Numbered from the stretch's first letter, positions 8,856 to 17,861 are shown. The stretch: 64,000 nucleotides of DNA from Flagellimonas hymeniacidonis (GCF_008040165.1 NZ_VRUR01000001.1:628458-692457), one strand, 5' to 3'. Notes: generated from the letters alone by a model not told the origin. Program-made: numbers and translations.

Positions 8856-9383
8856 TTAAGATAGATAGAGATCAACCAATCCTTCTGGTGCCTTTACATG
8901 AATCTGTTTGTTCTGGCGGTCAACCTTGGTGATAATATCATCGGTAATGGGAATCAATAGTTCTTTCCCATCCTTTTCAGCTTCAAAAAGTTCTTGTGAT
9001 GCACTGTCATTTACTGCTTTGATGATTCCAATATCCCCATGGATATCATCTATAAGAGTAAACCCAATGACTTCATGGAAATAAAATTTGTCTCCCGTTA
9101 AAGGTGGGAGCATATCCAAGGGCAAATACAATTCTGCCCCAATCATTTTGCCGGCAGTTGGCTCATCTTTTACCTCTTCAAAATCGATACGTAGCAATGC
9201 TGATTTATGTAATCGACAACGGTCAATAAAAAATGGAATCAGATTGTTCCCAATTGAAACAAATACTGATTCCATATTTTCGTAGATATCGGGCTCGTCG
9301 GTATCTAATTTCACCAACAATTCACCCTTAAAGCTATATTTTGAAACGACTTTGCCCAGGTAGAAGCAATCTTCCTTGCGCAT
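8856..9383 (-). CDS. rimM: 16S rRNA processing protein RimM
   Basis: RimM assists maturation of the 30S subunit head and binds ribosomal protein S19. The 175-residue product begins MRKEDCFYLGKVVSKYSFKGELLVKL, the typical RimM N-terminal barrel, and has the C-terminal PRC-barrel stretch YFHEVIGFTLID...GIIKAV and ELLIPI. It lies 11 bases downstream of rpsP, the widely conserved rpsP-rimM order. trmD and rplS, which often follow, are absent here; a sulfatase follows instead. Confidence 0.93.
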   Translation of the reverse strand: MRKEDCFYLGKVVSKYSFKGELLVKLDTDEPDIYENMESVFVSIGNNLIPFFIDRCRLHKSALLRIDFEEVKDEPTAGKMIGAELYLPLDMLPPLTGDKFYFHEVIGFTLIDDIHGDIGIIKAVNDSASQELFEAEKDGKELLIPITDDIITKVDRQNKQIHVKAPEGLVDLYLS

Positions 9384-9394
9384 CGTCTAAGTCT

Positions 9395-10057
9395 TTACTC
9401 TTCTTCTTTGCTAGCTTCAGCTTCTTCGGCAGGAGCAGCTTCCTCAGCTTTAGCTTCAGGCTCTGCAGCAACCTCTTCTTTTGCAGATTCTACAGGAGCT
9501 TCTTCTTTGGTTGGTTCTTCAACAACCGCAGCCTCTTCGGCAACAGCTTCAGTAGTTTCAACCGCTTCTTCAGCAGGAACAGCTTCCTCAACAATCTCTT
9601 CCTCTACTTCTGGCAATGCTGCAGCAGCTCTTTTGTTACTAACTTCTTTCTCGGCTTCCAGTGCTTTTGCTTTGGCCTCTGCTTTCGCTTTATCCAAACC
9701 ACCAACTTTAGCAGCCACGGCTTTTTCTTTTTCTTCAACCCAAGCTTTGAACTTCTCTTCTGCTTGTTCTTCAGTAAATGCCCCTTTACGAACACCACCT
9801 AATAAGTGATGTTTCATCATAACACCTTTATAAGACAAAATTGCTCTTGCAGTGTCGGTAGGTTGTGCACCATTGCTCAACCATTTTACAGATCCATCAA
9901 CATCTAAATTGATTGTAGCAGGATTTGTATTAGGATTATATGTTCCTAATTTCTCCAAAAATTTACCGTCTCTTTTTGATCTGGAATCTGCAGCAACCAC
10001 CCAATAGAATGGTTTACCTTTTTTACCGTGTCTTTGTAGTCTAATCTTTACTGGCAT
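9395..10057 (-). CDS. rpsP: 30S ribosomal protein S16 with long acidic C-terminal extension
   Basis: The first 80 or so residues are canonical S16 ([19 protein letters not shown], then [14 protein letters not shown]). S16 is normally 80-90 residues, but this product has 220. After a Lys-rich segment (about 110-155) the tail is an Ala/Glu/Val-rich low-complexity run ending [10 protein letters not shown]. Such tails are familiar in Bacteroidota S16, and their role is unknown to me. A good Bacteroidota-type promoter lies upstream. The repetitive tail creates long false reading frames on the opposite strand. Confidence 0.95.
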   Translation of the reverse strand: MPVKIRLQRHGKKGKPFYWVVAADSRSKRDGKFLEKLGTYNPNTNPATINLDVDGSVKWLSNGAQPTDTARAILSYKGVMMKHHLLGGVRKGAFTEEQAEEKFKAWVEEKEKAVAAKVGGLDKAKAEAKAKALEAEKEVSNKRAAAALPEVEEEIVEEAVPAEEAVETTEAVAEEAAVVEEPTKEEAPVESAKEEVAAEPEAKAEEAAPAEEAEASKEEE

Positions 10058-10128
10058 ATCACATTAATTTGTAGGGTGCCCGACCCTGATTATTAATTCT
10101 TTTTTATCGCTTTCCACTTAAGCGGGTG

Positions 10129-10158
10129 CAAATATAATTCAAATACCTTAACAGTCAA
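10129..10158 (-). promoter_or_regulatory. Bacteroidota-type promoter for rpsP-rimM
   Basis: On the minus strand, TTGA (10158 to 10155) is followed by 18 bases and then TATATTTG (10136 to 10129). This matches the TTG ... TAnnTTTG arrangement of the Bacteroidota primary sigma factor. The element ends about 70 bases upstream of the rpsP ATG. It sits in the 232-base divergent gap between rpsP and dnaE, where no equally good promoter was found for dnaE. Confidence 0.65.
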
Positions 10159-10289
10159 TAGGTTTTGTGTTTTTTATTGGTTGATAAATCTTTACAACTC
10201 TTTTTTTTGAAACCTCTCTTCTTCCTTATTTTTATTCATTGTTTTTAATTTAGTTCTCGCTTCCGCTCAAACGGATAGAATCATATACT

Positions 10290-13200
10290 ATGTACTTAAT
10301 CTTTGATACTGAAACCACAGGCTTACCAAAGCGATGGAATGCACCAATCACTGATACGGATAATTGGCCCCGATGCATACAGATTGCATGGCAGTTGCAT
10401 GATGAATTGGGCAATTTGGTGGAGCATCAGGATATGTTGATACAACCGGATGGTTTTAATATTCCATATGAAGCAGAACAAATTCACGGGATTTCCACAG
10501 CTTTGGCGGAGCAAGACGGGGTGTCTTTGAGTGAAGCCTTGGAACTTTTTAATGATGCGCTTTCCAAAGCAAAATTTGTTGTGGGACAAAATGTGGATTT
10601 CGATGTCAATATCATGGGGTGCGAATTCCATCGTTTGAGTGTTGAAAACTCCCTGACCGAACTTCCAGTTTTAGATACTTGTACCGAGGCTACGGCCGAA
10701 CTTTGCAGAATTCCTGGAGGTCGTGGGGGGAAATTCAAATTGCCCACACTTACCGAATTGCACGAATACCTTTTTGGGGAACCTTTTGCAGAAGCACATA
10801 ATGCCACTGCAGATGTGGAAGCTACCACTAGATGCTTTTTAGAACTCGTTCGAAAAAAGCATTTCTCTATCAGCGAGCTGGATGTGCAACCTGATTATTT
10901 TGAGCATTTCTCAGAAGCCAATCCGCAGACCATTGAGCTTATTGGATTAAAGCACATCAATCTTAAAAAAGCATCCAAAGCTATTTCAGATGCCCTTTGG
11001 GCAGAAGATACCGGTGAAATCTCAGAGGCAGAAATCAATGAGAATGTAGAAAGCCTAGCAGATGCATCTTTTGCTCATTTACACAACCATTCCCAATTTT
11101 CCGTACTTCAATCCACCATAAATATTAAAGATTTAGTAAAGTCAACTGCTAAAAATGGAATGTCCGCAGTTGCCTTGACCGATCATGCCAATATGATGGG
11201 TGCCTTTCATTTTGTAAAAGAAGTGAAAGCGCATAATAAAACCGTAAAAGAAAAAAATGCTGAGCTAGAGGCCAATGGCGAAACTCCTATTGAAAAGGAA
11301 ATAACACCAATAGTTGGTTGTGAGTTTTACGTTTGTGATGACCATACCAATAAAAATGTAAAAGATTATGGGTATCAGATCGTATTGCTAGCCAAAAATA
11401 AAAATGGTTACCTCAACTTGGCCAAGATGTCTTCCACTGCCTATACAGATGGGTTTTACTATGTTCCTAGAATCGACAAAAAAATTATTGAACAGTACAA
11501 GGAAGATGTCATTGCACTTACTGGAAATCTTTATGGTGAAGTACCCAACAAAATATTGAATGTAGGCGAAAAGCAGGCGGAAGAAGCATTGCTTTGGTGG
11601 AAAGAACAGTTTGGTGACGATTTATACATGGAAATGATGCGCCACGGTCAAGAAGATGAAGATCGGGTAAATCAAGTTTTGGTGCCATTGGCCAAAAAGC
11701 ATCAAGTAAAACTGGTGGCCACCAACAACACGTATTATTGCGACAAAAAAGATGCCGAAGCACACGATATTTTGCTCTGTGTAAAAGATGGAGAGAAACA
11801 AACCACTCCTATAGGAAGAGGACGTGGCTACCGCTATGGATTGCCAAATCAGGAGTATTATTATAAGTCTTCGGATGAAATGAAGGCCTTGTTCAAGGAT
11901 GTTCCAGAGGCCATTTTAAATGTGCAGGAGATAGTCGACAAGGTGGAGCCCTTTGATTTGGCAAGGGACGTATTACTTCCAAAATTTGATATTCCAGAAG
12001 AATTCAAAGTACAGGACGATGAAGTCGATGGTGGAAAGCGTGGTGAAAATTCTTATTTAAAACATATCACTTACGAAGGTGCTAAAAAACGCTATAGTGA
12101 AATTACCGATGAGATTAAGGAGCGTATTGATTTTGAACTAAAAACCATAGAAAATTCTGGATACCCTGGATATTTTCTTATTGTTGAAGATTTCATCCGA
12201 GAAGCGCGAAACATGGATGTATCTGTAGGACCGGGTCGAGGTTCAGCGGCAGGTTCTGTGGTCGCCTATTGTTTGTGGATAACCAATATAGATCCTTTAA
12301 AGTATGACCTTCTTTTTGAGCGTTTCCTAAATCCGGATAGGGTATCCATGCCCGATATCGATATCGATTTTGATGATGAAGGCCGAGGTAAGGTGATGGA
12401 CTATGTTATCAATAAATATGGCGCCAATCAAGTTGCTCAAATTATTACGTATGGCACCATGGCGGCCAAATCTTCCATTAGGGATACCGCGAGGGTTCTG
12501 GATTTACCCCTTAACGATGCAGATCGTATTGCAAAGCTTATTCCCAACATGTCCAAATTGAACAAAATCTTTGGCGTTGAAGAATCAGAACTAAAGAAAA
12601 AATTCCGTTCAGACGATTTGGATAAAGTACATCAACTCCTTAATATTTCTGAAGGAGATGATTTGGAGGGCCAAACCGTAAACATGGCACGTGTTCTTGA
12701 GGGTTCACTTCGTAATACTGGAATACATGCTTGTGGGGTCATCATTACCCCAGATGACATTACCAATTTTGTTCCCGTAGCTACAGCCAAGGATTCAGAC
12801 TTATATGTAACCCAGTTTGACAACTCTGTGGTAGAGAGTGCCGGTCTCCTAAAAATGGATTTCTTGGGATTGAAAACCTTGACACTTATCAAGGATACAG
12901 TAAAGATTGTTAAAGCCAGAAGAGGTGTTGAATTGGTCCCAGATGATTTTCCATTGGATGATGAAAAAACATATGAGTTGTTCCAACGTGGAGACACCGT
13001 GGGAATATTTCAATATGAATCCCCGGGAATGCAAAAGCATATGAAAAACCTGAAACCAACGGTTTTTGATGACCTTATTGCCATGAATGCCTTGTACCGT
13101 CCTGGACCAATGGAATATATCCCCAGCTTTATTGCTCGTAAACATGGGGATGAAGAAATCACCTATGATCTTCCAGACATGGAAGAATATTTAAAGGAAA

Positions 13201-14675
13201 CTTACGGAATTACGGTGTATCAGGAGCAGGTGATGTTGCTTTCTCAAAAGCTTGCAAGCTTTTCCAAGGGTGATGCAGATGTTCTACGTAAAGCCATGGG
13301 GAAAAAGATTTTCGCCCTACTACAAAAATTAAAACCACAGTTTCTGGATGGAGGTGAAAAAAATGGCCATCCAAGAGATGTCCTCGAAAAAATCTGGAAG
13401 GATTGGGAAGCTTTTGCATCCTATGCTTTCAACAAAAGTCACTCTACCTGTTATGCGTTTATTGCATACCAAACTGCATATTTAAAGGCCCATTACCCTG
13501 CTGAATATATGGCAGCTGTATTGTCTAACAATATGAACGACATTAAGCAAGTCACCTTCTTTATGGAGGAATGTAAACGCATGGGACTGGAAGTACTTGG
13601 GCCAGATGTGAATGAATCGTATTACAAGTTTGCCGTGAACCAAAACAATGCAGTTCGTTTTGGCATGGGAGCAATTAAAGGTGTTGGACGTTCCGCAGTT
13701 GAAACAATAGTTGAAAATCGTAAGGAAGATGGTCCCTATAAGTCAGTTTTTGACCTTGCTAAACGTGTTGAACTCCGTGCTGCCAACAAAAAATCTTTTG
13801 AAAACCTAGCGCTGGCCGGAGGTTTTGATTCTTTTGGGGATACCCACAGGGCTCAGTACTTTCATGATGAAGGAGATGGGATAACTTTTTTGGAAAAAGT
13901 AATAAAGTCGGCATCAAAATATCAGGAAAACCAAAACTCCTCACAAATGGATATGTTTGGAGGAATGAGCGAGGCGCAAATTGCCGAACCTGTTGTTCCT
14001 CCCTGTGAAGATTGGGGCACTATGGAAAAACTCCGCCGTGAAAAAGAAGTGGTAGGCATCTATATCTCAGGGCATCCTCTGGATGACTTTAAAAAAGAGA
14101 TTACAGCATTTTGCAATAGTAGCGTATCAGCTTTTACCACTTTAGAAAATTATGTGAATCGGGAATTGACCGTTGCCGGGGTTATCACAGATGTACAACA
14201 CCGTATTTCCAAAAACGGTAAGGGTTGGGGGCTTTTCACTTTGGAAGACTATACAGATACGCATGAATTCCGGATTTTTGGCGAAGAATACCTCAAATTC
14301 AGACATTTTTTAATGATCAATTCCTTTGTTCACGTTAAAGCATTTGTTCGTGAAGGCTGGGTAAATAGAGAGACGGGGAAAAAAGGAGATCCTAGATTAC
14401 AATTCAATGATTTTAAACAGCTTCAGGATGTAATGGATGCTTATGCCAAAAAACTCACCATAAAATTGGATATTGACCGTTTGCAAGAAAAGCGGATTCA
14501 AACACTAAAAGATACCCTTATTTCCCATAAGGGCGATCATCCTCTTAATTTTGTGGTGTATGAAATGCAGGATGAAATAAAGTTGAATCTATCCAGTAGA
14601 AAACAAAAGGTCAAAATCAATAGTGAGCTTCTTTCTGCACTGGAGGAGAATGAGATACATTACAAACTGAATTAA
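10290..14675 (+). CDS. dnaE: DNA polymerase III alpha subunit with N-terminal DEDD exonuclease domain
   Basis: The replicative polymerase, 1461 residues against about 1160 in E. coli. The extra N-terminus (about residues 1-190) is a DnaQ-like proofreading exonuclease: FDTETTG with Asp6/Glu8, a middle NVDFDVNIMG motif, and HNATADVEATT as the closing His/Asp motif. The PHP domain starts near residue 262 (HLHNHSQFS, then LTDHANM). The polymerase active site is PDIDIDFDDEGRG from about 688, then the fingers (YRPGPMEYIPSFIARKHG near 935) and a C-terminal OB-fold near 1290-1360. One PHP position usually His reads Tyr (ATNNTYY, near 477), so the PHP nuclease may be inactive. trxA follows. Confidence 0.95.
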   Translation: MYLIFDTETTGLPKRWNAPITDTDNWPRCIQIAWQLHDELGNLVEHQDMLIQPDGFNIPYEAEQIHGISTALAEQDGVSLSEALELFNDALSKAKFVVGQNVDFDVNIMGCEFHRLSVENSLTELPVLDTCTEATAELCRIPGGRGGKFKLPTLTELHEYLFGEPFAEAHNATADVEATTRCFLELVRKKHFSISELDVQPDYFEHFSEANPQTIELIGLKHINLKKASKAISDALWAEDTGEISEAEINENVESLADASFAHLHNHSQFSVLQSTINIKDLVKSTAKNGMSAVALTDHANMMGAFHFVKEVKAHNKTVKEKNAELEANGETPIEKEITPIVGCEFYVCDDHTNKNVKDYGYQIVLLAKNKNGYLNLAKMSSTAYTDGFYYVPRIDKKIIEQYKEDVIALTGNLYGEVPNKILNVGEKQAEEALLWWKEQFGDDLYMEMMRHGQEDEDRVNQVLVPLAKKHQVKLVATNNTYYCDKKDAEAHDILLCVKDGEKQTTPIGRGRGYRYGLPNQEYYYKSSDEMKALFKDVPEAILNVQEIVDKVEPFDLARDVLLPKFDIPEEFKVQDDEVDGGKRGENSYLKHITYEGAKKRYSEITDEIKERIDFELKTIENSGYPGYFLIVEDFIREARNMDVSVGPGRGSAAGSVVAYCLWITNIDPLKYDLLFERFLNPDRVSMPDIDIDFDDEGRGKVMDYVINKYGANQVAQIITYGTMAAKSSIRDTARVLDLPLNDADRIAKLIPNMSKLNKIFGVEESELKKKFRSDDLDKVHQLLNISEGDDLEGQTVNMARVLEGSLRNTGIHACGVIITPDDITNFVPVATAKDSDLYVTQFDNSVVESAGLLKMDFLGLKTLTLIKDTVKIVKARRGVELVPDDFPLDDEKTYELFQRGDTVGIFQYESPGMQKHMKNLKPTVFDDLIAMNALYRPGPMEYIPSFIARKHGDEEITYDLPDMEEYLKETYGITVYQEQVMLLSQKLASFSKGDADVLRKAMGKKIFALLQKLKPQFLDGGEKNGHPRDVLEKIWKDWEAFASYAFNKSHSTCYAFIAYQTAYLKAHYPAEYMAAVLSNNMNDIKQVTFFMEECKRMGLEVLGPDVNESYYKFAVNQNNAVRFGMGAIKGVGRSAVETIVENRKEDGPYKSVFDLAKRVELRAANKKSFENLALAGGFDSFGDTHRAQYFHDEGDGITFLEKVIKSASKYQENQNSSQMDMFGGMSEAQIAEPVVPPCEDWGTMEKLRREKEVVGIYISGHPLDDFKKEITAFCNSSVSAFTTLENYVNRELTVAGVITDVQHRISKNGKGWGLFTLEDYTDTHEFRIFGEEYLKFRHFLMINSFVHVKAFVREGWVNRETGKKGDPRLQFNDFKQLQDVMDAYAKKLTIKLDIDRLQEKRIQTLKDTLISHKGDHPLNFVVYEMQDEIKLNLSSRKQKVKINSELLSALEENEIHYKLN

Positions 14676-14751
14676 CTCCTTATAGTTAATACTGATGGCG
14701 CAATAATTAAAACGAATGTATGACCCGTAAGGAAACTGCATGATATTTGAC

Positions 14752-14759
14752 TAACTTTG
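14752..14759 (+). promoter_or_regulatory. candidate -7 element (TAACTTTG) for trxA
   Basis: TAACTTTG matches TAnnTTTG and lies 20 bases before the trxA ATG. No clear TTTG at the -33 distance is present, so it is a half match. It also argues against the TTG at 14747 as the translation start. Confidence 0.4.
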
Positions 14760-14779
14760 CAAATATTAAAACAAATAAA

Positions 14780-15097
14780 ATGGCACTAGAAATAACAGAT
14801 GCAACTTTTGACGAAGTAGTACTTAAAAGCGACAAACCTGTCGTGGTAGATTTTTGGGCTGCGTGGTGCGGTCCTTGTAGAATGGTAGGTCCGATCATTG
14901 ATGAGGTTAGCTCTGAATATGAAGGTAAAGCTGTAGTTGGAAAGGTGGATGTTGATGCCAATCAGCAGTTTGCCGCTAAATATGGTGTTCGTAATATCCC
15001 TACTGTTCTTGTTTTTAAGGATGGTGAGATTGTAAATCGTCAAGTTGGGGTATCTCCAAAGAAAGTATATACAGATGCAATTGAAGCTGTATTATAA
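14780..15097 (+). CDS. trxA: thioredoxin
   Basis: A 105-residue thioredoxin, the cytosolic disulfide reductase that supplies electrons to ribonucleotide reductase, peroxiredoxins and others. The active site FWAAWCGPC has Cys30 and Cys33, and the cis-proline loop is NIPTV. The start is placed at ATG 14780 (MALEITD), which gives the normal length. An in-frame TTG at 14747 would add 11 unusual residues and overlap a promoter-like element. A strong terminator follows the stop, so the gene is probably monocistronic. Confidence 0.95.
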   Translation: MALEITDATFDEVVLKSDKPVVVDFWAAWCGPCRMVGPIIDEVSSEYEGKAVVGKVDVDANQQFAAKYGVRNIPTVLVFKDGEIVNRQVGVSPKKVYTDAIEAVL

Positions 15098-15122
15098 GCT
15101 TTATAGTAATACAAAGTTTTAG

Positions 15123-15154
15123 AAAAGGTTTGGCAAATGCCAAACCTTTTTTGT
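15123..15154 (+). terminator. rho-independent terminator of trxA
   Basis: A perfect inverted repeat: arms 15123-15134 and 15139-15150 (core GGTTTGGC / GCCAAACC) around an AAAT loop, followed by a T-rich run. It starts 26 bases after the trxA stop. Confidence 0.9.
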
Positions 15155-15179
15155 TTTATATTGAGCCATCAATCATTGT

Positions 15180-16109
15180 ATGGATATTAAATCAGAACTT
15201 CATAAAGGACAACTCTTTCAAAATCTTGAGCTTTTGGCAAATCAAATTGTTGAAGGCTTTATTAGTGGTATCCATAAAAGTCCGTTCCATGGTTTTTCCG
15301 CTGAATTTGCAGAGCACAAAATCTACAATCCAGGGGAAAGTACTAAACACATAGACTGGAAGCTTTATGCAAAAACTGATCGGTTGTACACCAAAAGATA
15401 TGAGGATGAGACGAATTTAAGGTGCCATATGATTTTGGATAATTCGGCGTCCATGTATTACCCTGAAATACAACAGCCAACTATTAATAACCTAAATAAA
15501 GTGAGTTTCGGAGTTTTGGCCATAGCCGGACTTATGCAAATTTTAAAAAAACAACGTGATGCAGTTGGATTAAGCATCTATTCAGATTCTTATAACTTTT
15601 ATGCAACTGAAAAAAGTAGTGAACGACATTTTCAAATGCTGTACTCGAAATTAAATGAAGTTTCAAGAGTTAAAAATAATTCGGATACCACCAAAACATA
15701 CACGTACTTACACCAAATTGCGGAAAAAATACATCGTCGCAGTCTTATTTTTTTGTTTTCAGATATGTTCCAAACAGAAACAGAAGAGGAACAATTGTTT
15801 GAAGCGCTCCGTCATTTAAAATACAATAAGCATGCTGTTGTGCTTTTTCATTTACTCGACCATAAACATGAATTAAATTTTGATTTTGAGAACACTCCCA
15901 AGCGCTTTGTAGATGTAGAAACGGGCACACATATAGATTTATATGCTGACAACATTAAAAAGGGATACCATGAAAAAGTCAAACAATACCAAGAAAATCT
16001 AAAATTGAAGTGTGCACAATACAGGATAAAATATATGGGTGTTGATATTAATTCTAGTTTTTCACAAATTTTCAACACGTTTATGATTGAACGACAGAAA
16101 TTTGCCTAG
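15180..16109 (+). CDS. DUF58 domain protein (vWA-like)
   Basis: A 309-residue DUF58 protein. The family signature is the NPGEST...IDWKLYAKTDRLYTKRYEDE stretch around residues 56-82, followed by a von Willebrand A-like domain with a MIDAS-type DNSASM motif near residue 93. DUF58 proteins usually sit beside a MoxR AAA+ ATPase and vWA membrane proteins and are thought to act as chaperone-like partners. Here no MoxR gene is adjacent, so the protein is an orphan within this window. No signal peptide or membrane segment is seen, so it should be cytosolic. Role unknown. Confidence 0.85.
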   Translation: MDIKSELHKGQLFQNLELLANQIVEGFISGIHKSPFHGFSAEFAEHKIYNPGESTKHIDWKLYAKTDRLYTKRYEDETNLRCHMILDNSASMYYPEIQQPTINNLNKVSFGVLAIAGLMQILKKQRDAVGLSIYSDSYNFYATEKSSERHFQMLYSKLNEVSRVKNNSDTTKTYTYLHQIAEKIHRRSLIFLFSDMFQTETEEEQLFEALRHLKYNKHAVVLFHLLDHKHELNFDFENTPKRFVDVETGTHIDLYADNIKKGYHEKVKQYQENLKLKCAQYRIKYMGVDINSSFSQIFNTFMIERQKFA

Positions 16110-16135
16110 TTCTTTATTTTATTTTTCAAAAATCT

Positions 16136-16167
16136 TTTGTTGAATCGAAAATGCAAATGTATATTTG
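16136..16167 (+). promoter_or_regulatory. Bacteroidota-type promoter for tRNA-Asp
   Basis: TTTG at 16136-16139 (with a second TTG at 16140-16142) is followed by TATATTTG at 16160-16167, a spacing of 20 or 17 bases. This fits the TTTG / TAnnTTTG consensus. Transcription would begin near 16174, giving a leader of about 70 bases with a small hairpin at 16172-16187 before the tRNA. Confidence 0.7.
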
Positions 16168-16243
16168 CAGGCGCTTTGAGAAAAGCGATTGTAACAAGGT
16201 TTGAATCTGACTGTTGTCAGAGTCTATTTTAGATAAAATCATT

Positions 16244-16317
16244 GGTCTGGTAGTTCAGTTGGTTAGAATACCTGCCTGTCACGCAGGGGGTCGCGGGTTC
16301 GAGTCCCGTCCAGACCG
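16244..16317 (+). tRNA. tRNA-Asp (anticodon GUC)
   Basis: A complete cloverleaf of 74 bases. Acceptor arms are GGTCTGG (16244-16250) and CCAGACC (16310-16316) with discriminator G. The anticodon stem CCTGC/GCAGG encloses CTGTCAC with anticodon GTC at 16278-16280. The T-loop is GTTCGAGTC. CCA is not encoded. The 3' part is repeated at 25758-25773, marking it as the integration site of the island that follows. Confidence 0.97.
16297..16312 (+). repeat. left attachment-site repeat (attL) inside tRNA-Asp
   Basis: The 16-base GTTCGAGTCCCGTCCA in the T-arm and 3' acceptor is identical to 25758-25773. The integrase gene lies just inside it, so the element carries its own copy of the tRNA 3' end and keeps the tRNA functional. 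Confidence 0.8.
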
Positions 16318-16340
16318 CTTGGTTAATTCCAATAGATTCC

Positions 16341-16376
16341 AAAAGCCTGTAAATTAAATATTTACGGGCTTTTTTA
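16341..16376 (+). terminator. terminator downstream of tRNA-Asp
   Basis: Arms AAAGCCTGTAAA and TTTACGGGCTTT (one G-T pair) surround a 7-base AT loop and are followed by a T-run. As it lies inside the island boundary, it was presumably brought by the element in place of the original terminator now at 25782-25814. Confidence 0.8.
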
Positions 16377-16419
16377 TTTTGAAATGATTCCAAATAGAAC
16401 CATTTGAATACAATAAAAA

Positions 16420-16433
16420 GGTGAGCTTTTCGG
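16420..16433 (+). repeat. candidate integrase arm-site repeat, copy 1
   Basis: GGTGAGCTTTTCGG. A near-identical 14-mer occurs at 16533-16546 (13/14) and another at 25687-25700 (12/14). All are close to the two ends of the island, in the same orientation. Confidence 0.4.
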
Positions 16434-16532
16434 TAATCCAAAAACGCCTTTGAAAAATCCGCAAAAATCACTTAAATCAACTGTTAACGAAATCCTTACG
16501 TGTAATTTCGGTAAGTTCTTTTTGTAACTTCT

Positions 16533-16546
16533 GGTGAGCTTTTCAG
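16533..16546 (+). repeat. candidate integrase arm-site repeat, copy 2
   Basis: GGTGAGCTTTTCAG, 13 of 14 bases identical to copy 1. It covers the in-frame GTG at 16534, which argues that the integrase really starts at a downstream ATG. Confidence 0.4.
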
Positions 16547-16557
16547 AAAACTCGCCA

Positions 16558-17802
16558 ATGTTTGGAACAATGAACATCCTATTTTATCCCAAGAAAAAGG
16601 GAGCCAAAAATACCGAAATGGTACCGATATATGCACGGATTACCATTAATGGTAGGCGTAGTGAGTTCAGTATCGGTCGTAAGGTCCAGCTTAGAAGATG
16701 GGATTCCCAAAGTGGTAAGCTGAGGGGGACGGCCCTAGAAATATCAAACTTCAATAGGTTCCTTGAAAGTGTAAAGAACAAATGCTTTGAGATTTATGAA
16801 AACTACCTGAAGGAAGGTGAAAGAGTATCAGCCTCTATTATTAAGAATGCTTATTTGGGAAAATCAAAAAAGGTGTACGGTACCTTGGAGGTTTTTAAAA
16901 ACCATAATGATGAAATGCAGAGCCTTTTGGGTAAAGATTATTCCCGTGGCACTTTACAGCGGTACCAAGCGGCTTACAACCATTTGCAAAGCTATATCCG
17001 TTATTCTTTGAGGACAGGAGACACTCCCATCCATAGAGTGGACCATAAGTTCATAACAGGTTTTGAATATTTCCTAAAGACCAAACAGAAGCTTGGCCAT
17101 AACACCACTATAAAGTATGTGGTTAACTTCAAAAAAATCATTCGTATTGCTTATGCCAACGAGTGGATTAAGAGAGACCCATTTTTTTACTGGAAAGCAA
17201 GTTGGAAAAACAAGAATCGTGAATGTTTAACTGAAAGTGAACTATCCCTGCTGGCCGAAGAGCATTTTGAAAACAAACGTTTGGATAGGGTCAGGGACAT
17301 TTTTCTTTTCTGTTGCTACACGGGATTGGCCTACGTGGACGTGAAAAAGTTGAAAAAAGATAATATCGTCATCGGAATAGACGGAAAACGTTGGATAAAA
17401 ACATATAGAAACAAAACCAAGACTTTGAGCAGTATTCCACTTTTGTCAATAGCTGAGATTATTCTCAAAAAGTACTCCCATCATTCTACGGTACATCCCT
17501 ACGGAAACCTACTCCCAGTGCCCACCAATCAAAAAACGAATGAATATCTTAAGGAAATCGCAGATGTCTGTGGCATTAAGAAGAATCTCACCACCCATTT
17601 GGCTCGTCATACCTTTGCTACAACTGTTACCCTTTCCAATGGAGTACCAATAGAATCGGTCAGCAAAATGTTAGGTCATCAATCCCTGAAAACGACTCAA
17701 ATCTATGCTAAAGTACTCGACAGAAAAATTGCGGATGATATGGCTGCATTAAGAGAGAAAATGGGAAAGGTAAATTATTACGATAAAATTGTAGAGGTCT
17801 GA
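16558..17802 (+). CDS. tyrosine-type site-specific integrase
   Basis: A 414-residue phage-integrase-family recombinase of the kind common on Bacteroidota mobile elements. It has an N-terminal arm-binding domain (NILFYPKKKG...VPIYARITINGRRSEFSIG), a SAM-like core-binding domain and a catalytic domain. Visible catalytic residues are Arg350 in HLARHTFATT, His374 in MLGHQS and Tyr383 in TTQIYAKV. At the first Arg position the motif reads TGLAYVDV rather than TGLR; loss of this Arg is known in the CTnDOT integrase. Start: ATG 16558 (or 16570) is preferred to the in-frame GTG at 16534. It lies beside tRNA-Asp and should catalyse integration there. Confidence 0.92.
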   Translation: MFGTMNILFYPKKKGAKNTEMVPIYARITINGRRSEFSIGRKVQLRRWDSQSGKLRGTALEISNFNRFLESVKNKCFEIYENYLKEGERVSASIIKNAYLGKSKKVYGTLEVFKNHNDEMQSLLGKDYSRGTLQRYQAAYNHLQSYIRYSLRTGDTPIHRVDHKFITGFEYFLKTKQKLGHNTTIKYVVNFKKIIRIAYANEWIKRDPFFYWKASWKNKNRECLTESELSLLAEEHFENKRLDRVRDIFLFCCYTGLAYVDVKKLKKDNIVIGIDGKRWIKTYRNKTKTLSSIPLLSIAEIILKKYSHHSTVHPYGNLLPVPTNQKTNEYLKEIADVCGIKKNLTTHLARHTFATTVTLSNGVPIESVSKMLGHQSLKTTQIYAKVLDRKIADDMAALREKMGKVNYYDKIVEV

Positions 17803-17830
17803 CATTTTTCCTCTAAAGAAAATATAGAAG

Positions 17831-17861
17831 AGCAAGAGGACAACACGCTAAAGCGATGTTG
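17831..17861 (+). repeat. 31-bp inverted repeat, left copy
   Basis: Pairs with 18364-18394 on the opposite strand at 29 of 31 positions. Its core AACACGCTAAAGCGATGTT is itself a bulged palindrome (CAACA-CGCT against AGCG-TGTTG with one extra base), so each copy could also fold alone. Confidence 0.75.

Noticed and set aside
9341-9809. Two long overlapping plus-strand open frames (153 and 133 codons) opposite rpsP
   Set aside because: They are antisense shadows of the low-complexity Ala/Glu-rich S16 tail; the products are Ser/Ala- or Phe/Ser-rich with no family resemblance.
14747-14779. TTG 14747 as thioredoxin start
   Set aside because: Thioredoxins begin near the MALEITD methionine, and the extension overlaps a TAnnTTTG promoter-like element.
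16534-16557. GTG 16534 as integrase start
   Set aside because: It would add eight residues not typical of family N-termini and lies inside a repeated 14-mer; ATG 16558 or 16570 fits better.
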